Positions 41,227 to 49,239 of a stretch of DNA of 64,000 bases are shown one piece after another. The notes beneath the pieces are model-generated. The model saw nothing but the letters and a program-made list of their open reading frames with translations, was not told where the DNA came from and ran no database searches. Within the stretch, counting starts at the first letter, position 1. Each line of letters begins with the position of its first letter. A program made the position numbers and the translations under genes. Location: positions 1-64,000 of the forward strand of contig JAHHRL010000007.1 of NCBI GenBank assembly GCA_020025825.1, written 5' to 3'. Origin of the DNA: Faecalibacterium sp. GTDB taxonomy: Bacteria > Bacillota > Clostridia > Oscillospirales > Ruminococcaceae.

Positions 41227-41697
41227 TTAGATTTCCTCAACCTTAGCCATGCGCACGGGTGTGCGGGGCTTGTCGTTCCAATCGGTAGCAACAGAGGCAA
41301 TCTTATCAACCTGGTCCATGCCTGCAACAACATGGCCGAAAGCTGCGTACTGACCGTCCAGATGCGGAGCGTCCTTGTGCATAATAAAGAACTGGCTGCC
41401 TGCGCTGTTGGGGTCCATAGCACGAGCCATGCTGATAACACCACGGGTGTGCTTGATGGGGTTGCTGACACCATTTGCAGCAAACTCGCCCTTAATGTTC
41501 CAGCCGGGGCCGCCGGTGCCGGTGCCCAGAGGGCAACCACCCTGAATCATAAAACCGGGGATGATACGGTGAAAGGTCAGGCCGTCGTAAAAACCAGACT
41601 TGACCAACTTCAGAAAGTTCTCACAGGTGATGGGGGCAGCTGCTGTGTCCAGCTCGATGTCGATAATGCCGCCGTCTTCCATGGTAATGCGAACCAT
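41227..41697 (-). CDS. Cyclophilin-type peptidyl-prolyl cis-trans isomerase
   Basis: A 156-residue cytoplasmic cyclophilin that speeds proline isomerisation in folding. Seen: YDGLTFHRIIPGFMIQGG with the catalytic Arg of FHRI, GSQFFIMHKDAPHLDG (Q-F-F core) and YAAFGHVVAGMDQVDKI. Compact, without signal peptide. AAAGGAG lies ten bases before the ATG, and an extended -10 (TGCTATACT on the minus strand, 41773-41778 region) lies upstream. Monocistronic. Confidence 0.95.
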   Translation of the reverse strand: MVRITMEDGGIIDIELDTAAAPITCENFLKLVKSGFYDGLTFHRIIPGFMIQGGCPLGTGTGGPGWNIKGEFAANGVSNPIKHTRGVISMARAMDPNSAGSQFFIMHKDAPHLDGQYAAFGHVVAGMDQVDKIASVATDWNDKPRTPVRMAKVEEI

Positions 41698-41873
41698 TTT
41701 GCAAACTCCTTTGTTTGTGGCCGTTTGGGCCGATGATATAATGACGGGAAAACCCCGTACAGACTAACGCATAGTATAGCATAAAAGCGTGCGTTCGCAA
41801 AGGGAAAAAACGGATAATTTACAAATCGTTGAAGATATTTTATCCTATCCCCGTGCTTTTTATGATGCGCGGG

Positions 41874-42806
41874 CTAAAGCTGGTCCTTCAGCTCCGGCAT
41901 ATCTGCCCAAAAACGCTTTGCACAGTGGCTGCGCCGCAGTGCTTCGTTTCGGCGGGCTTCGATGGAAAGGGTATGGTAAAACTGCTTCCACAAGTCTTGA
42001 TAATACTGCTCGGTTTTATCGGGTGCAGGCAGTGTAAGCGGCGCATCCAGTGTGAAAATTTGGGCTTTATGGTTTTGGTACAGCAAGACTTCGCTGTGCG
42101 TAGCATCGTAAATCAAAAACTGTTCGTCCGGATAGCGTGTACAAAAGTGCCCCCGCAAAAGGGGCAGGGCATGACATTTGGGGTGAATGATAGAGCCGAG
42201 CATACCGTCTGCGTCCTGAAAACGTACAAACCCAAAAAGGTGGTCTATCTCGTACCCAATGGCGGTATCCAACGCATACACCGCCGCTACATCCGGATGG
42301 CTTGCCATGCCAAGGGTACGTTGTCCTTCGGAAAAGGCCAGACGCATAAAACGAAGCAGCAACAGGTCCTTGTCGGGGGAACCTGAAAGAAATACGGTGT
42401 TCAAAAAGCGTCGTCCGGTACTGCCCATCAGGTTGCAATAGCTTTTATAAACCCGTTTGGCTTTGGTTTGGTCACTGTCGATATAGCGGCTCTCGTACAG
42501 GGTGGGCTGTACTTGTTCCGGCGGCCAAATGGAAAAAGGCATCTCGTGGCGATTGAAACTTTCAAAAATGCAGCACAAAAAACCAGCAAAGCTGCCATCG
42601 TAACAATAAACAACATCGGCATCGTGTGCCGGACGAGGCTGCTTTTTAGGCGGCGGGGGATAGGCTTGCGATGCGTTGCACTGGGCACCTCGTGCAATGG
42701 GGCGGTCGTCGGGCTGGCCGGGACGTTTCCATGACACAAAGGAATCCTCTTGCGAGAGTTCGCCTCCATTGGCAGAAAAATACATTAAAGAGCTTTCGCC
42801 AGACAT
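41874..42806 (-). CDS. TIGR03915-family putative DNA repair/metabolism protein (DUF4130)
   Basis: A 310-residue protein of the family that is almost always paired with the TIGR03916 radical SAM protein, as here. Seen: VVYCYDGSFAGFLCCIFESF near the N-terminus and a later DUF4130 core (RFMRLAFSEGQRTLGMASHPDVAAV, LFGFVRFQDADGMLGSIIHPKCHALPLLRGHF, FLIYDATHSEVLLYQ). Function is unknown; DNA repair or modification has been proposed from the partner's helix-hairpin-helix part. Start at 42806 (MSGESS) is chosen for the GGAGG seven bases upstream; a second ATG at 42785 overlaps the partner's stop as TAATG and is also possible. An N-terminal stretch of about 45 residues before VVYCYDG is not conserved-looking. 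Confidence 0.85.
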   Translation of the reverse strand: MSGESSLMYFSANGGELSQEDSFVSWKRPGQPDDRPIARGAQCNASQAYPPPPKKQPRPAHDADVVYCYDGSFAGFLCCIFESFNRHEMPFSIWPPEQVQPTLYESRYIDSDQTKAKRVYKSYCNLMGSTGRRFLNTVFLSGSPDKDLLLLRFMRLAFSEGQRTLGMASHPDVAAVYALDTAIGYEIDHLFGFVRFQDADGMLGSIIHPKCHALPLLRGHFCTRYPDEQFLIYDATHSEVLLYQNHKAQIFTLDAPLTLPAPDKTEQYYQDLWKQFYHTLSIEARRNEALRRSHCAKRFWADMPELKDQL

Positions 42807-44143
42807 TGTACGGCCTCCTCTCGTACCAGATTGCCCGCTAAACGGGGATTCATGCCGTTTTGCGCCAGTTGCTGCACAGCAGGGGCGCTGAACAGGCTCA
42901 GCTGTTCGCAATCCGCATTAAACACTTTGGGGTCCAGCAGGGCACGGGTGATCGTTTCACGGCCTTGTGAGCCACGGCCTCCGGTTGCGCCTGCAAACCC
43001 ACGACACACAATAAAGTATTGCGCACGCTTCAACACGACCCCCATGCGGCGCAGTTCATCCAACCCAAGGGAGGCTGTACGCCTTGCAGATTGAATCCGT
43101 CGGGCACAGGTCGGGCCGATGCCCGGTACACGCAGCAGCGTTTCGTACGGGGCGGTGTTCACGTCTACGGGAAACTGGTCGTAGTGGTACAAAGCCCAGT
43201 TGCATTTTGGGTCCAGGTAAGGGTTGAAGTTGGGGTTTTCCTGACTGAGGATTTCCTTTGCGGAAAAATGATAAAACCGCAGCAGCCAATCCGCTTGGTA
43301 TAGGCGATGCTCCCGCAAAAGCGGGGGCTTTGTGTCTAAAGCCGGCAGACGGCTGTCCTCCGCAACAGGAATGTAGGCAGAGTAGAATACACGGCGCAGG
43401 TGATACTTTTGGTACAGGCCCTCAGTAAGCTGCAAAATATGCCAGTCGCTTTCGGGGCTGGCACCTACAATCATTTGGGTGCTTTGCCCTGCGGGAGCAA
43501 ACTTGGGAGCGTTTTTATAAACGGTCAGTTCCTGCTTGCTGGTCTGCGTGGCAGTGGCGATTTGCCCCATGGGACGAAAAATGGCACGTTTGCCTTTGTC
43601 GGGTGCCAACAGATGCAGACTTTTCTCGCTGGGCAGCTCAACATTAACGCTTAAGCGGTCCGCCAAAAGCCCTAACTCCTGAATCAGCATCGGGTCGGTA
43701 CCGGGGATGGCCTTTGCATGGATGTATCCCCGAAAATGATACTCCTCCCGCAGGATGCGCAGGCAGGCAATCATACGTTCGGTGGTGTAATCCGCAGTGC
43801 CCAGTACGGCGCTGGAAAGAAATAACCCCTCGATATAATTACGGCGATAAAACTGAATCGTCAGCTCGGCTAACTCTCGTGCAGTAAAAGTGGCACGGGG
43901 TAAATCGTTGGAACGGCGGTTTACACAGTAGCTGCAATCATAGGAGCAGTAGTTGCTCATCAGCACCTTTAACAGGCTGACACAACGGCCGTCAGCAGTA
44001 AAAGTATGGCAGCAGCCGGGAGCGTAACAGCTGCCGATACTGCCGGCGGCACCGCCACGTGCTGCACCACTGGAGGTGCAGGCAACGTCGTATTTTGCGC
44101 TGTCGGCCAAAATGGTTAACTTGTCCATCAGGCTTTGCTGCAT
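42785..44143 (-). CDS. TIGR03916-family putative DNA modification/repair radical SAM protein
   Basis: A 452-residue radical SAM protein. SNYCSYDCSYCVNRR has the CxxxCxxC cluster site (about residues 65-72). A C-terminal helix-hairpin-helix (LLRVPGIGPTCARRIQSAR) suggests nucleic acid binding. An N-terminal SCYAPGCCHTFTADGRC adds more cysteines. It is translated together with the TIGR03915 protein downstream. AAGGAGG lies eight bases before the ATG. The reaction is not known; the pair is common in Firmicutes. Confidence 0.9.
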   Translation of the reverse strand: MQQSLMDKLTILADSAKYDVACTSSGAARGGAAGSIGSCYAPGCCHTFTADGRCVSLLKVLMSNYCSYDCSYCVNRRSNDLPRATFTARELAELTIQFYRRNYIEGLFLSSAVLGTADYTTERMIACLRILREEYHFRGYIHAKAIPGTDPMLIQELGLLADRLSVNVELPSEKSLHLLAPDKGKRAIFRPMGQIATATQTSKQELTVYKNAPKFAPAGQSTQMIVGASPESDWHILQLTEGLYQKYHLRRVFYSAYIPVAEDSRLPALDTKPPLLREHRLYQADWLLRFYHFSAKEILSQENPNFNPYLDPKCNWALYHYDQFPVDVNTAPYETLLRVPGIGPTCARRIQSARRTASLGLDELRRMGVVLKRAQYFIVCRGFAGATGGRGSQGRETITRALLDPKVFNADCEQLSLFSAPAVQQLAQNGMNPRLAGNLVREEAVQCLAKAL

Positions 44144-44184
44144 GGTGTTTCCTCCTTGAAATGCCTAAAAAAGGGTGCAAAAAA

Positions 44185-44211
44185 CCGGGCCGTACGCAAT
44201 GCGCCGCCCGG
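44185..44211 (-). terminator. Terminator of the S24 repressor gene
   Basis: Read leftwards CCGGGC and GCCCGG arms with an inner CGC/GCG pair are followed by TTTTTT, about 45 bases after the stop at 44255. Confidence 0.65.
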
Positions 44212-44254
44212 CCTTGTTGGCTGAATGCCTATACTGTGCGTGAAAAGGGTTTGG

Positions 44255-44887
44255 TTACCACTTTGCTTTTGTTTCCACTACTTTTCCCGCAATATACAGC
44301 TGGTTTAATTCTTCGCCCTTAATAACTAAATCCTCATAAGTGCGGTTGAAAGGCTGCAAGACAATGGTGTTGCCACGCTGCACGTACTTTTTCAGGGTGC
44401 CTTCCCCTTCAGACCCATAGACGAAAACGCCAAGGTCGCCGTTTTCCAGCGTGCTTTGGCGGTGAACCAGTGCAAGGTCACCGTCCAGAATGCGGGGCTC
44501 CATACTATCGCCTTTTACCACAAGATAAAAGTAATTGTTCGGGTCCTTTACACGGGCATATTCCTGCCCGTAATCTTCCTCAAATGCAAGTGCGCCATAC
44601 CCAGCCTTAACGGTTCCGATAACCGGAATCAGACTTTCACGGTAGCCGCCAAAAAAGCGTGCCTCCGCAGAGTGGGTTTCTTCACTTTCCTGATGCAAGC
44701 CCAAAAGGGCATCTGTAGTGGTATTTAGCAGCGCCGCAATGCGTGCCAGAGTAGAGGGATCGGGAGAAGACTTGCCGTTTTCCCACTTACCCACGGCCTG
44801 CTGGGTGACACCCAAACTTGCAGCCAAGTCAGTCTGGCTGAGTTTAGCGGCTTTACGGGCGGTACGCAGCTGTTTTGAAAATTCCAT
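44255..44887 (-). CDS. XRE-S24 self-cleaving repressor (LexA-like)
   Basis: A 210-residue regulator: HTH_3 domain (about 5-60, LSQTDLAASLGVTQQAVGKWENGKSSP), linker, then an S24/LexA peptidase domain. The cleavage site is visible as VKAGYGALAF (Ala-Gly), the nucleophile Ser in VKGDSMEPRI and the general-base Lys in GTLKKYV. All parts of RecA-stimulated self-cleavage are present. Start at 44885-44887 (MEFSKQL) is chosen for AGGAGC nine bases upstream. It faces a small membrane-protein gene across a shared operator region, like lexA-yneA in Bacillus, so it may be a second DNA-damage switch. It is not canonical LexA, whose DNA-binding domain is of another type. Confidence 0.9.
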   Translation of the reverse strand: MEFSKQLRTARKAAKLSQTDLAASLGVTQQAVGKWENGKSSPDPSTLARIAALLNTTTDALLGLHQESEETHSAEARFFGGYRESLIPVIGTVKAGYGALAFEEDYGQEYARVKDPNNYFYLVVKGDSMEPRILDGDLALVHRQSTLENGDLGVFVYGSEGEGTLKKYVQRGNTIVLQPFNRTYEDLVIKGEELNQLYIAGKVVETKAKW

Positions 44888-44920
44888 AGCCACATGCTCC
44901 TGTTCATGTTTGTTGAGAAA

Positions 44921-44949
44921 AGTATACAACCAAAAGATGTAATTGTAAA
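44921..44949 (-). promoter_or_regulatory. Promoter of the S24 repressor gene
   Basis: On the minus strand TTTACA (44944-44949), a 17-base spacer and TATACT (44921-44926), with TTGT motifs inside the spacer that could serve autoregulation. Confidence 0.65.
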
Positions 44950-44974
44950 GGAAAAAGTGGAAGTTTGGCTTGTC

Positions 44975-45048
44975 GAAAGTTGTAAATTTGTGTTGACAAC
45001 AACCAACAGTTGTATTATAGTGGGGCTACAGCAACAACAAAAAGTTGT
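44975..45048 (+). promoter_or_regulatory. Promoter of the small membrane gene with repeated AGTTGT/ACAAC operators
   Basis: TTGACA (44993-44998), a 17-base spacer and TATAGT (45016-45021). Repeated AGTTGT or ACAAC elements occur at about 44979, 44995-45002 (GTTGACAAC), 45008-45013 and 45031-45048, where AACAAC and GTTGTT form an inverted repeat around five bases. These are candidate binding sites of the divergent S24 repressor. Confidence 0.6.
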
Positions 45049-45080
45049 TTTTGAAAGATTGCGGGAGTGGAGGACGAAAG

Positions 45081-45362
45081 ATGAAACACACATTGAAATA
45101 TGCGGCGCTGAATTTTAGTATTCCGTCAATGCTGGTGCTCGAACTGATGTTTTTAGGTGCATTTGCAGAGGGGACGTTGAATCGAGTGGTATCCCTGCTG
45201 GTTTGTGTGGGGCTGGTGTGTTTAATACGTGCGGCCTGGCAGGAAGTTTTGCGTATGGAAGCACAGGCAAAACAGGCAAAGCGTACGAAGGCACTGCGTG
45301 CACAATATACTGCTGCACAGCAGCCCCAAAACAAAGAAGCGCCGGCTCTGCGAGTGGCATAA
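45081..45362 (+). CDS. Small two-helix membrane protein divergent from S24 repressor
   Basis: A 93-residue protein with two membrane helices (about 12-30 and 36-54) and a basic, Gln/Ala-rich cytoplasmic tail (AQAKQAKRTKALRAQYTAAQQ). The ATG at 45081 has GGAGG seven bases upstream. It sits behind a strong promoter dotted with likely operators and is probably repressed by the S24 protein. No family is recognised. By position it recalls YneA, the SOS division inhibitor next to lexA, but it lacks a LysM domain, so a like role is speculation. Confidence 0.68.
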   Translation: MKHTLKYAALNFSIPSMLVLELMFLGAFAEGTLNRVVSLLVCVGLVCLIRAAWQEVLRMEAQAKQAKRTKALRAQYTAAQQPQNKEAPALRVA

Positions 45363-45405
45363 AACAGAACCTTACAAGGAAAATCTACTTTTTTACAAAA
45401 ATCCC

Positions 45406-45434
45406 TTGACAGTTTGTGATTCTTGTGTTAATCT
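45406..45434 (+). promoter_or_regulatory. Promoter of the tRNA-Ser pair
   Basis: A perfect TTGACA (45406-45411), a 17-base spacer and TAATCT (45429-45434), about 40 bases before the first tRNA. Confidence 0.65.
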
Positions 45435-45473
45435 ATATCTCGAATCTGGTGCGGCGGCATCATGACCCACTTT

Positions 45474-45561
45474 GGAGGGATGTCCGAGTGGTTTAAGGAA
45501 ACAGTCTTGAAAACTGTCGAGGGTCACACCTCCGTGGGTTCGAATCCCACTCCCTCCGCCA
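45474..45561 (+). tRNA. tRNA-Ser (TGA)
   Basis: Class II tRNA with acceptor GGAGGGA/TCCCTCC, an anticodon stem ACAGT/ACTGT around CTTGAAA (anticodon TGA), a long variable arm and a T arm GTGGGTTCGAATCCCAC. CCA is encoded (45559-45561). Confidence 0.95.
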
Positions 45562-45594
45562 TTTTAAGTGAATTAGATTGAATCACTTTGCTCT

Positions 45595-45685
45595 GGAGTA
45601 ATACTCAAGAGGTCGAAGAGGCGCCCCTGCTAAGGGCGTAGGTCGGGAAACCGGCGCGAGAGTTCAAATCTCTCTTACTCCGCCA
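45595..45685 (+). tRNA. tRNA-Ser (GCT)
   Basis: Class II tRNA with acceptor GGAGTAA/TTACTCC, anticodon loop CTGCTAA (anticodon GCT, 45629-45631) on a CGCCC/GGGCG stem, a long variable arm (GTCGGGAAACCGGC) and T arm GAGAGTTCAAATCTCTC. CCA is encoded. It lies 33 bases after the first tRNA-Ser and is co-transcribed with it. Confidence 0.95.
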
Positions 45686-45688
45686 TGC

Positions 45689-45739
45689 AAAAACCCGCTG
45701 AATACCGAAATGTTCGGGTTATTCAGCGGGTTTTTGCTT
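45689..45739 (+). terminator. Terminator of the tRNA-Ser pair
   Basis: A 16-bp stem (45689-45704 with 45720-45735) extended by CCGAA/TTCGG and ending in a T-run. Confidence 0.88.
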
Positions 45740-45764
45740 TTGTATTGCTAAATTAAAATGATAG

Positions 45765-45803
45765 AAAAAGCCTTGCGCCAATGTTACGGTGCAAGGCTTT
45801 TTT
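45765..45803 (-). terminator. Terminator of ridA
   Basis: AAAAAGCCTTGC and GCAAGGCTTTTT arms around a 14-base loop, 20 bases after the leftward ridA stop; the T-run reads leftwards. Confidence 0.78.
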
Positions 45804-45821
45804 GATGAACGAAAAAATCAA

Positions 45822-46199
45822 TTACACGGTAGCAACGATTTCGATTTCAACCAGTGCGTTTTTGGGCAGGCATGCTACCTCAAAAGCGGAACGAGCAGGG
45901 TAGCTGCCTTCGGTAAAGAAGGTGCCGTACACTTCGTTCATAGCGGCGAAATTTGCAATGTCAGACAGGAAAACGGTGGTTTTTACAACGTTATCCATGC
46001 AGCTGCCAGCAGATTCCAGAATGTTTTTTGCATTGGTCAAAGACTGGCGGGTTTGTTCTGCGATGCCTTCCGGAAAAGCACCGGTTGCAGGGTCCAGCGG
46101 CAGCTGGCCGGAAACAAAAATCAGGTTGCCGGTCTTAACAGCCTGAGAGTAAGGGCCGATAGCGCCGGGAGCTTTTTCGGTGTTTACAATGTTTTTCAT
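45822..46199 (-). CDS. ridA: RidA family enamine/imine deaminase
   Basis: A 125-residue trimeric protein that hydrolyses reactive 2-aminoacrylate and related imines made by PLP enzymes. Seen: GAIGPYSQAVKTGNLIFVSGQLPLDP at the N-terminus and YPARSAFEVACLPKNALVEIEIVA, with the conserved Arg of PARSAFEV, at the C-terminus. Complete and of normal length. AAAGGAGG lies nine bases before the ATG. Monocistronic. Confidence 0.96.
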   Translation of the reverse strand: MKNIVNTEKAPGAIGPYSQAVKTGNLIFVSGQLPLDPATGAFPEGIAEQTRQSLTNAKNILESAGSCMDNVVKTTVFLSDIANFAAMNEVYGTFFTEGSYPARSAFEVACLPKNALVEIEIVATV

Positions 46200-46288
46200 G
46201 GGGAGGGCCTCCTTTAGGTTAGATGTATTTTCACATACTGCTATTATAAAAATGCGAATAGAAGTATTGTGCAGACAAAATCATTGGG

Positions 46289-47059
46289 TTACGAAAGCGG
46301 CTCGTTATACAAAAGGGTGAAAAGCGCAAACGGCAGCTGGCGCCGCCAGCTTTCCGGGTCGTGCTTGCCGTTAGGAATGATGCGCTGCGTTAGTTGGACA
46401 TTCCGCATTTGCAGGGCTTTGGCAAAATCGGGAAACAGGTGATCCATACCATGATGCTGTTTCATTTCAGAAAAGCCGTAGTCCATATATAAGATGGTGT
46501 CCGATTCGATTTTTGCGGTGCGAATCAGTGTACGCAGCTCTCCGGGGGATACCCAAAGCGAAGGACTGAAGGCAGCCGCAGCGTGAAAAACCGAATTATA
46601 CGCAAGCAATGCATAAACGGCCATAAGCCCGCCCATCGAACAGCCCATAATATAAGTGTGTTCCCGTTCGGGCAGGGTGCGATAATTGCTGTCGATAAAA
46701 GGCTTTAGCACGTTTACGTACCAGTCGAGGGTTTGCTCCCCTTTGCCTGTGTGTTCGCCGAAGATTTTATGGGAAAAGGAATAGGGAGAATACTCATCTA
46801 AGCGGGCATTTTCGCCGGTTGGGCTGCTTTCCACGGCAACTACAATGAGCGGTGTGCGGTGCGAATCCAGATAGTCACCTAAACGCCAGCTTTTCCCATA
46901 GGGAGCGTCGGCATCGAAGAATACACACTGCCCGTCAAAAAGATACAGTACAGGGTAGCGTTGGGTACAGCTGGGGTAATCTACCGGTAAATATAAATAC
47001 ACACGACGCTGCACAGCGGCATCAAGCGCCGGAATTGTAGTGAGCCAAGTTTTAATCAT
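46289..47059 (-). CDS. Alpha/beta-hydrolase, esterase family (enterochelin esterase-like, PF00756)
   Basis: A 256-residue cytoplasmic hydrolase. Seen: YPVLYLFDGQCVFF, the nucleophile elbow IMGCSMGGLMAVYALL (G-C-S-M-G), MDYGFSE near the acidic residue, and PNGKHDPESWRRQLP holding the last catalytic His. Family members hydrolyse siderophore, acyl-sugar or other esters (S-formylglutathione hydrolase-like, Fes-like). No signal peptide is present. The ATG at 47057-47059 has AAAGGCAG eight bases upstream; an upstream TTG is not preferred. The substrate is unknown; no siderophore genes adjoin. Confidence 0.88.
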   Translation of the reverse strand: MIKTWLTTIPALDAAVQRRVYLYLPVDYPSCTQRYPVLYLFDGQCVFFDADAPYGKSWRLGDYLDSHRTPLIVVAVESSPTGENARLDEYSPYSFSHKIFGEHTGKGEQTLDWYVNVLKPFIDSNYRTLPEREHTYIMGCSMGGLMAVYALLAYNSVFHAAAAFSPSLWVSPGELRTLIRTAKIESDTILYMDYGFSEMKQHHGMDHLFPDFAKALQMRNVQLTQRIIPNGKHDPESWRRQLPFALFTLLYNEPLS

Positions 47060-47143
47060 AGCAACTGCCTTTCCCAAAGTGCAAAATTGCGCTTAAATTC
47101 AGTTTAACATATCTAAAGTTCGGGTGCAATCACGAAACAGACG

Positions 47144-47152
47144 TGTTATACT
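47144..47152 (+). promoter_or_regulatory. Extended -10 promoter of the PTS gene
   Basis: TGTTATACT (TG one base before TATACT), 35 bases before the PTS start. The -35 region is poor, which an extended -10 can offset. Confidence 0.45.
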
Positions 47153-47187
47153 GAAAATATAAATGCAAATGATGTGTGGAGGATATT

Positions 47188-49062
47188 ATGCAAATTACGT
47201 CACTGCTGCAAAAAACGGATATTCAGCTGGGCTTGGCACCGATGCCAAAGGCTAAGCTGTTGGAAACTATGGTGGACACTCTTGCAGAAAGCGGTGCGGT
47301 TTTAGATAAAGAATCCTGCCTTGCAGCGGTAATTACACGGGAAAATCAATGCAGTACAGGTGTGGGAAAAGGGATAGCCATCCCCCATTGCAAGGGGACA
47401 GGAGTAGCACACACTGCAATCGGAGCGGTTACAATACCGGAAGGCACAGAGTTTGATGCACTTGATGGTGAGCCGGTACGGCTGGCATTTTTGATTGTTA
47501 CGCCGCAAGGCGGAGAAAATGAGCATATTCAAGTGCTGGCAAGGCTTTCACGCCTGCTGATGCTGCCCGGCTTTGCAGAGGAACTTTGGAAAGCAAAGAA
47601 TGTGCAGAGCTTTTTGAAGGTAGTGGACGAGGGCGAAGCGATGCTTGCAAAGGAGGAACTGGAGCAGGCACGCTGCAAAGCTGAAAAAGCGGCTGCTGCG
47701 GGAGAATATACAGTATTAGCGGTAACAGCCTGCCCTACAGGAATTGCGCACACTTACATGGCTGCGCAAGCTTTGGAGCAAGCAGCGCAGGAACAAGGGA
47801 TTTCCCTAAAGGTTGAAACAAACGGAGCAGCTGGAGTACAAAATGCGCTGACACAAGCTGAGATTGCAAACTGCAAAGGCATTGTGGTGGCGGCGGACCG
47901 AGCAGTTCCGATGGAGCGCTTTGCGGAAAAGCCTGTTTTACGAGTGCCTGTTGCACAAGCCATTACACAGCCGACAGAACTGCTGAAACGTGCTGCAAAG
48001 GGCGATGCGCCAAAGTATCAGGTGAAAAAGACAGAAATAGAGCAGCCGCAACCCAAAGAAGGGTGGCTGTACGCAATGTATCGGCATTTGATGAATGGTG
48101 TTTCTAAGATTTTGCCTTTGTTGGTAGCGGCAGGGGTCATAAATGCACTTTCCTTAATGGTACCGGCAAGCATGACGATATTAGTACAAAATATTGGTAC
48201 TGCTGCACAAGCGATTACGTTGGTGGTGTTGGCAGGCTATATTGCAGCATCCATAGGCGGTGAGCCGGCGATGACGGTAGGGTTTGCTACCGGTGTGCTG
48301 ACACAGCTTGGCGTGAGTGCAATGGGCTGGTGCGAGCCAGGTTTTGTGGGCAGCATTTTAGCGGGATACGTATCGGGCGGTGTGGTACGTTTGCTGCAAT
48401 GCTTGTTTGCAAAGCTGCCGCAGGCTTTTTCCGGCTTAAAGCCGATGCTGTTGTATCCGGTATTTGGCGTTGCCATTGCAGGGTTGGCGGTTATGGTTTT
48501 GAACAGTCCGGCCACCATTGTTTTAGGAGTACTGCGCATAGCGCTGGCTGCAATGCCTTTGTGGGTGGCAGGAATTGTTGGTGCTGTTTTGGGCGGTATG
48601 ATGGCTTTCGATTTGGGCGGGCCAATCAATAAGTTGGCATATGCAGCTGGTGTACTGCTGCTGACAATTGACCATACACAGATTATGGCGGCGGTTATGG
48701 CTGCCGGCATGGTGCCACCGCTGGCAGTGGCCGTGGCAGCTTGGATTTGCCGCAAAAAGGTTACACAGAACGAACGTGCTGCGGCAGGCAGCAATTTGCT
48801 GCTGGGCTTGTGCTTTATCAGCGAGGGTGCAATGCCCATGGCCGCAAGGCAGCCCGGTGCGGCTAAACCGGCATTTATTATCGGCTCTGCAATAGCAGGT
48901 GCGTGTGCAATGCTTGGAAAATGTACTTGCCCGGCACCGCATGGCGGTATTTTTTTGCTGCCGTTTATACAGCAGCCGATTGCATGGCTAGGCGCTATCG
49001 CCTTGGGCGTAGTAATAAGCGTAGCGGTGCTTTGGGTACGACTGACCCCTGTAAAAAAATAA
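47188..49062 (+). CDS. fruA: PTS fructose-type transporter, fused EIIA-EIIB-EIIC
   Basis: A 624-residue fusion that imports and phosphorylates a sugar using phosphoenolpyruvate. EIIA (1 to about 150) has the phospho-His in GKGIAIPHCKG; EIIB-fru (about 175-275) has the phospho-Cys in VTACPTGIAHTYMAAQAL; EIIC (about 300-624) has eight or more helices and GGEPAMTVGFATGVL with a Glu expected in sugar binding. ATG 47188 has GGAGG six bases upstream; GTG 47176 lies in front of that site. Neither fruK nor fruR adjoins; instead a DUF1537 kinase follows, so the sugar may not be fructose. Confidence 0.9.
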   Translation: MQITSLLQKTDIQLGLAPMPKAKLLETMVDTLAESGAVLDKESCLAAVITRENQCSTGVGKGIAIPHCKGTGVAHTAIGAVTIPEGTEFDALDGEPVRLAFLIVTPQGGENEHIQVLARLSRLLMLPGFAEELWKAKNVQSFLKVVDEGEAMLAKEELEQARCKAEKAAAAGEYTVLAVTACPTGIAHTYMAAQALEQAAQEQGISLKVETNGAAGVQNALTQAEIANCKGIVVAADRAVPMERFAEKPVLRVPVAQAITQPTELLKRAAKGDAPKYQVKKTEIEQPQPKEGWLYAMYRHLMNGVSKILPLLVAAGVINALSLMVPASMTILVQNIGTAAQAITLVVLAGYIAASIGGEPAMTVGFATGVLTQLGVSAMGWCEPGFVGSILAGYVSGGVVRLLQCLFAKLPQAFSGLKPMLLYPVFGVAIAGLAVMVLNSPATIVLGVLRIALAAMPLWVAGIVGAVLGGMMAFDLGGPINKLAYAAGVLLLTIDHTQIMAAVMAAGMVPPLAVAVAAWICRKKVTQNERAAAGSNLLLGLCFISEGAMPMAARQPGAAKPAFIIGSAIAGACAMLGKCTCPAPHGGIFLLPFIQQPIAWLGAIALGVVISVAVLWVRLTPVKK

Positions 49063-49239
49063 AAATGCATAGAGAATCTGTACAGAATTGAGATGTTTTG
49101 TGCATAATTTGGTTTTTTTGCGAAAGGTCGTTGTGTTCGGGTGCCTTTGTTGATATTATAGAACTAACAATATGTAAAGGCCTTTGCTTGTTAGGCAAAG
49201 ACAGGCTGGCATGAGCAACCGAAGAAAGGGTGCGAGGAT

